DNA of 64,000 nucleotides from the NCBI RefSeq assembly GCF_007752345.1, contig NZ_CP036299.1, positions 3,621,501-3,685,500 on the forward strand. The letters are read 5' to 3'. The stretch's first letter is position 1, and the number at the start of each line of letters is the position of its first letter. Source of the DNA: Planctopirus ephydatiae (GTDB lineage: Bacteria > Planctomycetota > Planctomycetia > Planctomycetales > Planctomycetaceae). This document shows positions 54,848 through 63,938 of the stretch, piece by piece. The notes under the pieces were generated by a model. The model made no database searches, was not told where the DNA came from, and saw nothing but the letters and a program-made list of their open reading frames with translations. A program made the position numbers and the translations under genes.

Positions 54848-57811
54848 ATGGATGCACCGGGCCAGACATATTCGTTTCCTCAGGCCGATTTGCGATTACT
54901 CCGCAAATCCTGGTTGTGCCTTGCTGTCTTGGTGGGATGGATGGGGGTTTCTCTGTCCGCTTATGCCGACTTTGCCGAAACGTTCGACAGCGAGCAGACG
55001 AGTTTCCGCATCAGGGTAGGTGGCACTCGCAGTCGAGTTTTGAATCATTCCCGCGAATCCAAGTCGGCACAGTCTGGTCTCCGAGGAGAAATGTTCCGCG
55101 TCGAGATCCTCGAAGATGGGAATGTCATTCAGGCAGAAATGCCAATTTCCAAGGGCCGTGCTCTGGAGGGTGTCAGTGCCGAAATTTTTCTCAAATCCAA
55201 TCGCCCGGGAGCTGTGCTGGCTCTCAAACTGATTTGTGCTTCGACCACCCATCCTGAAACAGGTCATCCACTAGAACTGATCATCGAAGGAAACACCTAT
55301 GTTTCCTCTGGACAATGGCAAAAACTCTCCTGCACGTTAACTGAAAAGAAACTCGCAGAGAAAGTTCGCCCACTGCGTGCCAAATACCGGCAACCAATCC
55401 CATTGAGTGAGCTTGTCCTTCATTCCGTCATGTTCGCGATTCCTGCTGACAGAGGCCTCATCGATGTTTCACTTGATGAGTTGAAAGTCAGCCCTATCGT
55501 GCCAGTAGAAACTCAACCCCACACGTCAACCACGCCATCAGACATCGAGCAAGCCTCACACGTTGATTTTCGCCTGGATCGTCTGGTCGTGGATGGCAAA
55601 CCGATGATGCCCCGTTTTGTGCCGTGGCACAGCGAATCACCATCGGATTTGCGAAAGATGGGACTGAACCTGGTGTGGGCTCCGGATTGGTCGGATATCG
55701 AATCACTGTCCGAACTCCGAAAAGCGGGACTCTGGGCCACAGCCACACCACCCAAACCCAAATCGGCCACAGGTGAAAACCTCCCTGCTGATGAGGCAGG
55801 TCTACCACCATTTTTACCAAACACTTCGCCAATCCTGTTCTGGAACCTGGGGACTCGAGTCACCAGCCAGGTCAAAGACGACCTTCTGAACTGGGTGGAA
55901 CAGGTCCAGACAGCCGATCGCCAGTTCAATCGCCCGCTGTGTGCCGATGTGATTGGCGGGGAAAGGCTTTACTCCCGTTACATCGACATGCTCGGAATGA
56001 GTCGCCACGTCGTCCATTCTTCGATGAGCTTTACAGATTATCGCCGCTGGCTCATCGAGCAGAAATTGCGCGGACGCCCTGGAACATTTGCCTGGACCTG
56101 GCTGCAAACGGAACCATCACCCAACTGGCGGAAATTCACGGCAACCCCTCTTCAGCAGGAGGGGAGTGGATTATCGACCGTCTCTGCAGAAGTCCCTGCG
56201 GTCGATATCAGCCGGGGGCAGAGCCCGACGAACATTCCTTTTGTGCATTATGTCGAACCTGAGCAGATTCGATTACAGGCCTGGATTGCAGCCACCAGTG
56301 GCTATCGAGGTCTGGGCTTCTGGTCAACATCCCCCCTCACTGATGATTCTGTACTTAACCGTGAACGACGACTCGCCATGACGATGTTAAACCTCGAGTT
56401 GGAATTGCTCGAACCATGGCTGGCGACCAGTACACCTTTTGCAGAAACCACATTCACAGTCGAACGGCGTAACAGTTCAAACCGGCGTGAAGGTAAATCG
56501 ACGGCACCTAAACCCTCCGAGAGCGACTCACAGGAATTGATTGCTGCCGTGCTGCGTACAGAATCTGGAACGCTCGTTGTTCCCATGTGGCTCGAATCCA
56601 AATCGCAGTATGTTCCGGCCCAGCTCGCAGCCAACTCGGCAACCATACTGGTTCCTGAAGGTAATGAAGCTGCCATGGCTTACGAGATCACTCCGACAGG
56701 GATTGACAGTCGTAAGCACCGCAGAGTCGCAGGTGGGTTAGAAGTGGTTTTGCCAAAGTTTGATCAGACGGCCGTCATACTCCTGACTTCTGACAGACAG
56801 TTGATTGCACAGCTAGAACAGCGGGCGGCAATCTATCAGGCCGCTTATGCAGAAACCTGCCTCGAGTTGACTCGTTTGAAACTCGAGCGCGTTCGGCTGG
56901 TTGATCAGGAATTGCAACAGATGGGTGTGGGCCAGGCAGACAGCCCGCAGCTTTTAGGTTCGGCGAGAATTTACTTCGAGCAGGCCGAATACGCTTTTCG
57001 AAATCAGGATTATCGTGGGACGCAAAATGCCTGTCAGGCGGCTTTACAGTTAACAAGAATCCTCCAGCGGGCCCATTGGGATGAGGTTGTCCGTAAAGGG
57101 AATTCACCATTAAGCAGCCCTTACAGCGTCTGCTTTCAGACGTTACCTCTGCACTGGAAGCTGATTTCCCGCATGGGCAGATCTCATCTGCTTCAGGGAG
57201 AAAACCTGCTCAAATCGGGAGATTTTGAATCGCCTGACCAGTTGATTACTGATGGCTGGACTCATTGGCAGAACGATGTTCCCGGCTGGATGGCCTTGGC
57301 AGAACTCTGTCCCCAGGGGCAGGAGAGTCGCTATGCACTCCGCCTCGCTGCCTTTGAGCAATCGAAAGACGAAAGAACTCCTCCGACCGATCAAATGCTC
57401 GATCACGAGCCACTTCTGACAATCCGCTCACCGGCCATTGAAGTTTCACCGGGTGACATTGTTTACATGAGTGGCAACATTCTGATGACGAAGCCGATTG
57501 TGGGCCCGTGGGAAGGATTGACAATCACGGATAGTCTTTCTGGTAAAGCGGGATACCATCGATTCCAGCCGTCGCCCACATGGCAACGATTTGAAATGGT
57601 ACGCCCTTGTACCGAAGCTGGCCAATTGCAATGGATTCTGGAACTGGGTGGAAGTGGAGAAGTGCTGATCGACAACCTTCAGGTACGCAAGCTCTCCCCA
57701 GCAGAGTCAGCGACTGGACATTCCAAACCCGAAGGAAGTGGGAATTCTCGTTTACGTGGTCTGATTCCTCGCTGGCCTGGACGCAGCAAAACACCAGCGA
57801 ATATGCCATAA
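54848..57811 (+). CDS. large secreted protein, probable glycan-associated, unknown function
   Basis: A 987-residue protein. The export signal is LRKSWLCLAVLVGWMGVSLSAYA (about 18-40). The first region (about 45-220) is a beta-sandwich resembling carbohydrate-binding modules (FAETFDSEQTSFRIRVGGTRSRV, GVSAEIFLKSNRPGAVLALKLIC). The centre (about 240-530) has alternating segments such as VVDGKPMMPRFVPWHS and LNLVWAPDWSDIESLSELRKAGLWATATPP, reminiscent of a glycosidase-like TIM barrel; catalytic residues could not be assigned. A helical stretch near 660-760 precedes a CBM4/9-like C-terminal domain (LLKSGDFESPDQLITDGWTHWQND, VLIDNLQVRKLSP). Polysaccharide contact is inferred from the ends only. Confidence 0.75.
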   Translation: MDAPGQTYSFPQADLRLLRKSWLCLAVLVGWMGVSLSAYADFAETFDSEQTSFRIRVGGTRSRVLNHSRESKSAQSGLRGEMFRVEILEDGNVIQAEMPISKGRALEGVSAEIFLKSNRPGAVLALKLICASTTHPETGHPLELIIEGNTYVSSGQWQKLSCTLTEKKLAEKVRPLRAKYRQPIPLSELVLHSVMFAIPADRGLIDVSLDELKVSPIVPVETQPHTSTTPSDIEQASHVDFRLDRLVVDGKPMMPRFVPWHSESPSDLRKMGLNLVWAPDWSDIESLSELRKAGLWATATPPKPKSATGENLPADEAGLPPFLPNTSPILFWNLGTRVTSQVKDDLLNWVEQVQTADRQFNRPLCADVIGGERLYSRYIDMLGMSRHVVHSSMSFTDYRRWLIEQKLRGRPGTFAWTWLQTEPSPNWRKFTATPLQQEGSGLSTVSAEVPAVDISRGQSPTNIPFVHYVEPEQIRLQAWIAATSGYRGLGFWSTSPLTDDSVLNRERRLAMTMLNLELELLEPWLATSTPFAETTFTVERRNSSNRREGKSTAPKPSESDSQELIAAVLRTESGTLVVPMWLESKSQYVPAQLAANSATILVPEGNEAAMAYEITPTGIDSRKHRRVAGGLEVVLPKFDQTAVILLTSDRQLIAQLEQRAAIYQAAYAETCLELTRLKLERVRLVDQELQQMGVGQADSPQLLGSARIYFEQAEYAFRNQDYRGTQNACQAALQLTRILQRAHWDEVVRKGNSPLSSPYSVCFQTLPLHWKLISRMGRSHLLQGENLLKSGDFESPDQLITDGWTHWQNDVPGWMALAELCPQGQESRYALRLAAFEQSKDERTPPTDQMLDHEPLLTIRSPAIEVSPGDIVYMSGNILMTKPIVGPWEGLTITDSLSGKAGYHRFQPSPTWQRFEMVRPCTEAGQLQWILELGGSGEVLIDNLQVRKLSPAESATGHSKPEGSGNSRLRGLIPRWPGRSKTPANMP

Positions 57812-57872
57812 GGCTGGATGTTGCTGCTCGCTGAAACGACAGATTTTCCTGCCCCAGGAAACCTGCCGGAGG

Positions 57873-57909
57873 TGAAAGTTGAAAAGTCTGCTCGACACTT
57901 CAACTTCAG
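57873..57909. repeat. hairpin before fbaA
   Basis: TGAAAGTTGAA and TTCAACTTCA pair over ten positions with one bulged base, around a 15-base loop that can pair further. It lies in the 266-base gap between the 987-residue gene and the aldolase gene. No clear T-run follows on either strand, so it is more likely an operator or RNA element than a terminator. Confidence 0.4.
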
Positions 57910-58077
57910 ATCAAAAGGCCGTACCATTCGCGTAGATTTTCTTGCAGGTAACGCCGCAATGTTGCGATATGCCTGAGGAACTTTCGCGTTCTGGCAGTGA
58001 AAACTGTCGATGATTCCAAGCCTGTCTTCGCTGGCTGTAGTGCCACCTGACACTTTTTCGAAAATGGAAAGCCCGAA

Positions 58078-59103
58078 ATGCCAATTGCCACCCCTGCGCA
58101 GTATGCCCAAATGCTAGACGCCGCTCAGAAGGGCGGATATGCCTATCCCGCAGTCAACGTCTCGTCGATCGTCACGATCAATGCAGCGCTGAAGGCGTTT
58201 TCTGACAAGAAGTCCGACGGCATCATTCAGGTTTCCACAGGTGGTGGCCAGTTTGCCTCAGGTCAAAACGTGAAAGACATGGCATTTGGAGCCATTGTTC
58301 TGGCAGAAGCTGCACACCGTCTTGCAGAAAAGCACAACGTGCTGGTGGCTCTCCATACTGATCATTGCCAGCCAGCCAAAGTCGAATCCTTCCTGAAGCC
58401 CCTGATTGCTGAAACAGCACGCCGTCGCAAGGCAGGGCTGAACAATCTTTTCCAGTCTCACATGCTGGATGCTTCGGAGCTACCACTGGGCGAGAACATG
58501 GCTCTTTCCAAAGATCTGCTCAAGCTCTGCGTGGAGAATGAAATCATTCTCGAAGTGGAGGCTGGTGTGGTAGGTGGTGAAGAAGACGGGATTGATAACT
58601 CAGACCATCCTGCTGAGAAGCTTTACACCACCCCGGAAGACATGGTGGCTGTCCATGAGTCTCTGAGTGATATTGGTCGCTTCCTGTTTGCTGCCACCTT
58701 TGGCAATGTCCACGGCAGTTACAAGCCAGGGGCCGTCAAACTTCGACCAGATATCCTCAAGAACGGTCAGGATGCCGTGATGAAGAAGTATGGCGCATCG
58801 GCTGAATTCGATCTGGTCTTCCATGGTGGTTCTGGCACGCCACTGGAAGAAATCCGTGAGACATTGGGCTATGGCGTGGTGAAGATGAACATCGACACCG
58901 ATACTCAGTACGCCTTCACACGTCCTATTGCCGACCATATGTTCAAGAACTATCTCGGTGTGCTCAAAGTCGACGGCGAAATTGGTGACAAGAAGCAGTA
59001 CGACCCACGTGCTTATCTGAAGGGGGCCGAAGTCGGAATGGCTGCCCGTCTGGGCCAGGCTTGCGACGATCTCCTCAGCACCGGCAAAACCCTCCTCGGC
59101 TAA
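58078..59103 (+). CDS. fbaA: class II fructose-bisphosphate aldolase
   Basis: Zinc-dependent aldolase of glycolysis/gluconeogenesis that interconverts fructose 1,6-bisphosphate with DHAP and glyceraldehyde 3-phosphate. The 341 residues are of the class IIA type. Metal and substrate motifs are ALHTDHCQPAKV, EVEAGVVGGEEDGID, FGNVHGSYKPGAVKLRPDIL, DLVFHGGSGTPLEEI and VVKMNIDTDTQYAFTRPIADH. The segment STGGGQFASGQNVKD is also family-like. It is flanked upstream by a hairpin and downstream by a strong terminator, so it appears to be monocistronic, as fits a highly expressed housekeeping gene. Confidence 0.96.
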   Translation: MPIATPAQYAQMLDAAQKGGYAYPAVNVSSIVTINAALKAFSDKKSDGIIQVSTGGGQFASGQNVKDMAFGAIVLAEAAHRLAEKHNVLVALHTDHCQPAKVESFLKPLIAETARRRKAGLNNLFQSHMLDASELPLGENMALSKDLLKLCVENEIILEVEAGVVGGEEDGIDNSDHPAEKLYTTPEDMVAVHESLSDIGRFLFAATFGNVHGSYKPGAVKLRPDILKNGQDAVMKKYGASAEFDLVFHGGSGTPLEEIRETLGYGVVKMNIDTDTQYAFTRPIADHMFKNYLGVLKVDGEIGDKKQYDPRAYLKGAEVGMAARLGQACDDLLSTGKTLLG

Positions 59104-59204
59104 CCCCTGTCGGGGTTTGTGGCGGCGTCTGGGGGTCAGTTATTGATCTTCGAATGGGTCTTACGCCGCCAGATCGCTGCGTGTTGATTGGGTTTGAGAT
59201 GATT

Positions 59205-59249
59205 GAAGCGGGGTGGTTTCTCTGAAGAGAAGCTTCCCCGCTTCTTTTT
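59205..59249 (+). terminator. intrinsic terminator of fbaA
   Basis: GAAGCGGGG and CCCCGCTTC form a 9-bp outer stem around a TTCTCT/AGAGAA inner pairing, followed by TTTTTG on the plus strand. A smaller CCCC-TGTC-GGGG hairpin with a T-rich tail lies right at the fbaA stop codon. Confidence 0.9.
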
Positions 59250-59255
59250 GTTTGA

Positions 59256-59402
59256 TCAAAGTAAAATGAAGTCGATGCAGGGGCCGGTGACGAGCGGGAT
59301 GGTGAGATTGTCCAAACCGAGAGGCGACCAGGCTTCCATGGCGGCGATGACCACTCCCATTCCGCAGGCAATGGTGAGGATGGCCGGCAAGCCGAAAGTG
59401 AC
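59256..59402 (-). pseudogene. C-terminal remnant of a polyprenol/diacylglycerol kinase-family protein
   Basis: A minus-strand frame ending at 59256 encodes VTFGLPAILTIACGMGVVIA, then AMEAWSPLGLDNLTIPLV, before the stop. This resembles the C-terminus of SEC59/dolichol-kinase-type membrane proteins, where an E-x-x-SPxGLDNLTIPL motif is usual. The residues before about 59402 are not membrane-like and no upstream part of such a gene is seen on either strand. It is therefore read as a decayed fragment rather than a gene. The identification rests on one short motif. Confidence 0.35.
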
Positions 59403-59911
59403 CGACTGTGTAGCTGAGGTCAAACATCCTCTTTGGCCCCAGTTTCTTTGACTCTCATCAGTTAGTAACGAACATGCTTGAAAGTCATAAGTGCATGTCA
59501 TAGCTGCCTGCATGCTGGCAGCATTACGGAACTCGCTGCAGATGAGGCCATCGGATCCCAGCCACAGTCCCTGACATCAAATGTGACGTTCAAGTGGGTA
59601 AAGACCAAGCTCTGTCGCAGTGTTTTGATTTTTGGGCCCTCAGTGTCGTGCCATCCAAGGGTGTATGAAAGGTGGTGGCAGAGCACGCGCATGTCGCAGC
59701 CTCTTGTCATAGCACAAAATACGATGACCCGAAGACAAGTTGGCCGGGTCACCCGTCGTTACTCCTTTTGGGGGCGGGCTGTGAGGCCAAGTTGTGTGTA
59801 ATGCAGGTCTCGAAGCCGCAAGCATGGCATACAAAGCACCCAGGACGTCGTCACACTCTGGGCTCTTTATCGAATGTCGTATGCTTGTTCTGGAACAGTC
59901 AGGTCAGACTG
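59403..59911. other. non-coding region, probably degenerate
   Basis: About 510 bases (800 counting from the fbaA stop) with no credible gene. It includes the GCAAGCATGGCA sequence shared with 53959-53970. A stretch near 59725-59765 loosely resembles the cimA-valS hairpin in reverse orientation. Relic sequence or dispersed repeats are likely. Confidence 0.4.
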
Positions 59912-61255
59912 TTAGAAACCAAGGCCCGGCCCATTCATCGCGGCTGTCTGGATCACTCCATTCTTGACCGTAAAGACTTCGGGGTAGTCGCGAGCCCAGA
60001 TTTTGTTGGCTGCCGGGCAATACTGGCGACCATTTCCTTCCACAGCTTTGATACCGGGTAAGTGAGCAGCCAGACTCGCCGAATGCAGAAACGAAGCTCC
60101 CGGGCAGGTTAAATCCTGCACACACAAAAACATCCCAAACTTTTGTGCTGCCGCTGCGAGTAACAAGGATTCAGTCTGCCCTTTGCAAGCCTTGATTGCC
60201 ACACCTGAATAACCCAGATCACGTGCAGCGACCAGAGCATCAAAATCCACCAGTGATTCATCGATCACCACTGGCTTGAGCTTGGCCACCTCATGCATGG
60301 AAATCGCATGGGATGCGAGATCGCGATGAGTCGGTTGCTCGAGATACTCGATCCGGTCATAAATGGCAGGGTGATCCGTCTTCAGAAAGTTGAGCAAAGA
60401 GAGCACAACATCAGCGGATTCGCACTGCTCGTTGAAATCGAGAGAATAATGCCACTGTGTCTGCGGCGCAGTCGTTGTGGCCACCTGATCGACACCTAAA
60501 ATTCGTGCACGATCCCACTCAGGATCATTCCCTCTGAGCTTGATTTTCAGATGCGTCAATTGATCTCGAACAATCCATTCGCCCAGATGTTCCGGCAGGC
60601 CATCTCCGATTTTCTGTGCCACGTCACCAGTTGCCAGTGGGTCGACAGCTCCCACCAGGTGATAAAGTGCCAACGTCTCGGCCGGTGCTCGCGAGGTGTA
60701 CTTATCGAGATACTCACCCGCAAACGATTTATCGAGATACTCCGAAAGATCGAAGGTCATGTACTTTTTGGTGAGGACGTCGTAACTGCTCATCTGATGC
60801 ATGCGACCAAAGGCATCATGGAGAGCCGCATCCAACGCACTGGCGGCCACCAGTTGAGCCAATGCGGGAAGGGCCTCTGGCATTTTATTCCGCACGGCTA
60901 AAGTCTTTGCCAGGTGGGGATATTCACCAGCCAGATGATAAACCAGATCGATGGGGTGCCCTGCCTCCGTACAGATCTGAGCGAGATTGACGATTTCCTC
61001 GACGAAGAGCTTCATCGCCGCTTCGGTCTGATCCGGCGTGCAAACCGACGATGGCCACGACCAGAGGTTCCCCAGGGGCATGCTCCCATACCCCTGTCCT
61101 TTGTGTTTTCCATCGCGCGATTCGACGACCACATCGACATTCACCAGAACTGCAGTCTTCTGGACTCGATCACCGAATTTGAGAGGCGTACGAAACGCAA
61201 TCGGCTCAAAGGCGCAAGTTACGTCTTTTATCTGGAGGTCAGTCGCCTTCGCCAT
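59912..61255 (-). CDS. enolase-superfamily (mandelate racemase/MLE-type) enzyme
   Basis: A 447-residue enzyme of the enolase superfamily, which abstracts a proton alpha to a carboxylate using Mg2+. A capping domain (about 1-150) precedes the barrel. Barrel motifs are HLKIKLRGND (Lys region), YSLDFNEQCESA and IEYLEQPTHRD and VVIDESLVDF (metal ligands Asp, Glu, Asp/Glu), then GVAIKACKGQTESL (second Lys). The C-terminus has VEGNGRQYCPAANK. ATG 61255 is preferred over a TTG at 61276. Substrate is unknown; sugar-acid dehydratase and epimerase are both possible. It is divergent from the STN-module protein gene. Confidence 0.85.
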   Translation of the reverse strand: MAKATDLQIKDVTCAFEPIAFRTPLKFGDRVQKTAVLVNVDVVVESRDGKHKGQGYGSMPLGNLWSWPSSVCTPDQTEAAMKLFVEEIVNLAQICTEAGHPIDLVYHLAGEYPHLAKTLAVRNKMPEALPALAQLVAASALDAALHDAFGRMHQMSSYDVLTKKYMTFDLSEYLDKSFAGEYLDKYTSRAPAETLALYHLVGAVDPLATGDVAQKIGDGLPEHLGEWIVRDQLTHLKIKLRGNDPEWDRARILGVDQVATTTAPQTQWHYSLDFNEQCESADVVLSLLNFLKTDHPAIYDRIEYLEQPTHRDLASHAISMHEVAKLKPVVIDESLVDFDALVAARDLGYSGVAIKACKGQTESLLLAAAAQKFGMFLCVQDLTCPGASFLHSASLAAHLPGIKAVEGNGRQYCPAANKIWARDYPEVFTVKNGVIQTAAMNGPGLGF

Positions 61256-61436
61256 GCTCCCGTCTTTTCCCAACAAAGTTTTGTGAAACGTGGTAAAACG
61301 CTCTGCCGTTACCAGAGGAGTTTAATCCACTTCCGGCAATCAGGGCAAGAACACACCTTCCCATGCCTGTTCCAGAAAGTCAAAATCTAAGCTGTAATAA
61401 TCAGTTTCCCAATGGCTGACATCCCTGCGTGACTGG

Positions 61437-62777
61437 ATGAAATTTCTACCGAAAGTGCTGCTGAGCATGAGTTCGATTTTTCTCGACAGACGGTGCACAA
61501 GGCCGCTTTCCGTGCAAGTCTTCCGAAATTCCGGGTGCCTGCTGGCCCTGTTGGTGATGTTCAGGGGATTATCCCTCGCTGCCCACGAACCAGAAATTCA
61601 GCGTCCGGAGTACTTTGATATCAAGGATCTGAACTTTGCTGTTGAGAAGCAGCTACCACGAACAATGATTCTCACGGGACAATCTCTGCGAGAGACACTC
61701 CTGAAGATGGTCGAAAACGAAAAATGGTCCTGCTGGATTGATCCGGAAATTGACGGGACACATCAGGTGGAACTTCAGGCCATTCAAATCACCACTTCGG
61801 AAGCGTTACAAAAACTTGCGGAAAAGACCGGCCTGGGAATTCTCCGCATCGACACGATTGTTTATGTCAGCACGCCAGAAAACACGCCAGTCGTGGCGAC
61901 GACAGCAGCACTACGTAAGCTGGAACTTCGCGCCAAACTGATCCACTGGCCTGCTCATCGCCAGCAAGCCTGGAAATCACGTCACAGCCTCGCCTGGGAC
62001 GATCTGTCGGCGATGTCAGAACTGATCGAAAAAGCGGAACAATTATGGGATGTGCAAATTGAAGGAGAAATTCCTCACGATCTTTTGCCCGCAGGTCATC
62101 TCACCAACGTGCTTCTGGCAGATGTTCTCTCACTCATCGCTGCCAATTCCAACCAAACGTTTGTCGTTTCCTCATCGGGCGAGTCCTGCAGATTTCGTCC
62201 CCTGCAACCAGATGATCTGACGATCCGCGTTCAATTTCCTGATGTCCCGCAGGACAGGTTACTCAAACTGGCTGCAGATTTACCGCAAATCAAGATCGTG
62301 GATCAAAAACCCTTAGTAATCGTTACGGGAACTGAACCAGACTTGAGGCAGCTGTACTGGCTCACACGCGGCAAACCAGAGAGTTCAACCAATGTCTCTC
62401 GACCGGCAAATTCGTCTCCGTCTCATGGATTAACGACTGCCGTCGAGCAGGGGAACTCCCAGGGGAAAAAGTCTTCCAAGAAGAAAACACCAGAGAATCC
62501 TGCTGGCCTTAATCCTGCCAAACTCAAAATCACACTCAAACCGACACAGACAACTCGACTGGCAGTCCTCGAGCAACTCTCACAAAGTGGAATGGTCATC
62601 GAGTACAGCGAGAAAGATTTCATTGCCCAGGGATTACCACTGGATCAAAAAATCGATGTCGTTGCCGAGAGCATTCCATTGGATGAGTTCGTCAAAAGCC
62701 TGTTCCCGGTGGGAAAAGTACGGCTTCAGGTCGAGGCGGGAAAACTCATTTTGTCACCCGTCATCGCACAACCCTGA
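61437..62777 (+). CDS. exported protein with STN-like modules
   Basis: A 446-residue protein with a late signal sequence (NSGCLLALLVMFRGLSLAAH, about 32-51). Three stretches show the STN (secretin/TonB N-terminal short) pattern: LRETLLKMVENEKWSCWIDPEI...ITTSEALQKLAEKTGLGILRIDTIVYVSTP; VQIEGEIPHDLL...NVLLADVLSLIAANSNQTFVVSS; and RLAVLEQLSQSGMVIEYSEKD...IPLDEFVKSLFPVGKVRLQVEAGKLILSP. A Lys-rich linker (GKKSSKKKTPENP) precedes the last. No secretin beta-barrel or TonB receptor part follows, so this is a free-standing periplasmic protein of unknown function. An SppA-type protease gene follows after 144 bases. Confidence 0.65.
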   Translation: MKFLPKVLLSMSSIFLDRRCTRPLSVQVFRNSGCLLALLVMFRGLSLAAHEPEIQRPEYFDIKDLNFAVEKQLPRTMILTGQSLRETLLKMVENEKWSCWIDPEIDGTHQVELQAIQITTSEALQKLAEKTGLGILRIDTIVYVSTPENTPVVATTAALRKLELRAKLIHWPAHRQQAWKSRHSLAWDDLSAMSELIEKAEQLWDVQIEGEIPHDLLPAGHLTNVLLADVLSLIAANSNQTFVVSSSGESCRFRPLQPDDLTIRVQFPDVPQDRLLKLAADLPQIKIVDQKPLVIVTGTEPDLRQLYWLTRGKPESSTNVSRPANSSPSHGLTTAVEQGNSQGKKSSKKKTPENPAGLNPAKLKITLKPTQTTRLAVLEQLSQSGMVIEYSEKDFIAQGLPLDQKIDVVAESIPLDEFVKSLFPVGKVRLQVEAGKLILSPVIAQP

Positions 62778-62921
62778 AGTGGAATTCCCTCAGATCTGAG
62801 GATCATCTCTAATCCTGTTGATTTTCCAACCTCCCATTTTGTCAGAGATTGAGTTGTCTGTTAGGATCATGTGCTTCTGCCTGGCCATCTCCCTCAATTC
62901 GGAACAGAAACAACTTTCACC

Positions 62922-63938
62922 ATGTCCACCACCAGTTCGCCGACCGTTGTTGTCCATGCCGGTAAGTCGTTCTGGAAAAGCTGGGCTTTCCGTGGCATGG
63001 CAATCATTCTGGGGTTTTCCGTACTCCTCAACATGGGCCTGTATGCCACCTTTCGCGACTATTTTGCCCGTAGTCCGGAAGTCAGTGAGCGATTCCTTTC
63101 GGGTAACTCCTCAACAACGCAGCGGATTGCCGTATTGCGAGTCAGTGGCACGATCATGCCACCACTTACCGAACGCATCATCCGACAGATTGAAGTTGCT
63201 GCCGAAGATGAACGCGTGAAAGGGGTGCTCCTGACGATTGACAGCCCAGGTGGGCTTGTCGCTGACAGCCACCAGATTTACCACGCCCTTGAAAAACTCC
63301 GCGAGAAGAAGCCGATCAGTATTCAAATGAAGCGACTGGCAGCATCCGGCGGATACTACATCGCGATGGGTGCTGGCACCAAAGGGCAGATCTTTGCTGA
63401 ACCAACGACCTGGACCGGTTCGATTGGTGTCATCATTCCCCGGTATGATATGAGCGCACTGGTGGAGAAAATTGGTATCAGTTCGGATCCGCTGAAGACC
63501 GGGGAATTCAAAGACGCACTCAGTCCGTTTCATCCGCTGACAGAAGCTGAGCGAAAAGTCTGGGAAGAAATTCTCAATCAGTCTTTTGAACAGTTCATCG
63601 AGCTGATTGATACCAACCGCGATACTCTCGACCGGGAACAGGCTCGAAAACTCGCCACCGGTCAGATTTATACGGCACGCGACGCGCGAGCCAACGGGAT
63701 GATTGATGAAATTGGATTCGAAGAAGATGCCCTGGCGGCCCTGCAGAAATCGTTAAAGCTGGATCAAGTCCGCGTCGTCGAATATCGCTCACAGCCGCAG
63801 CTTGTCGATCTATTACTCGGAAGCAAAACCGAGAATGTCACAGCGGCTCAATGGCAAGCTCTGGTCGACGCCACAACACCGAGAGCCATGTTCCTTTTCA
63901 GTTGGCTGCCAGGTTTGCCTCAATCTCCAGCTCTTTAA
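62922..63938 (+). CDS. SppA-type signal peptide peptidase (S49)
   Basis: A 338-residue membrane serine protease. After a single helix (AFRGMAIILGFSVLLNMGLYA, about 25-45) comes the S49 ClpP-like domain. Motifs are AVLRVSGTI, VKGVLLTIDSPGG, the nucleophile region RLAASGGYYIAMGA with Ser in ASGG, TWTGSIGVI, and the Lys of the Ser/Lys dyad in LKTGEFKDALSPF. It is of the short form, one catalytic domain rather than the tandem E. coli type. ATG 62922 was chosen over a GTG at 62871, which precedes the membrane segment without family support. The role is cleavage of signal peptides or membrane proteins. Confidence 0.92.
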   Translation: MSTTSSPTVVVHAGKSFWKSWAFRGMAIILGFSVLLNMGLYATFRDYFARSPEVSERFLSGNSSTTQRIAVLRVSGTIMPPLTERIIRQIEVAAEDERVKGVLLTIDSPGGLVADSHQIYHALEKLREKKPISIQMKRLAASGGYYIAMGAGTKGQIFAEPTTWTGSIGVIIPRYDMSALVEKIGISSDPLKTGEFKDALSPFHPLTEAERKVWEEILNQSFEQFIELIDTNRDTLDREQARKLATGQIYTARDARANGMIDEIGFEEDALAALQKSLKLDQVRVVEYRSQPQLVDLLLGSKTENVTAAQWQALVDATTPRAMFLFSWLPGLPQSPAL

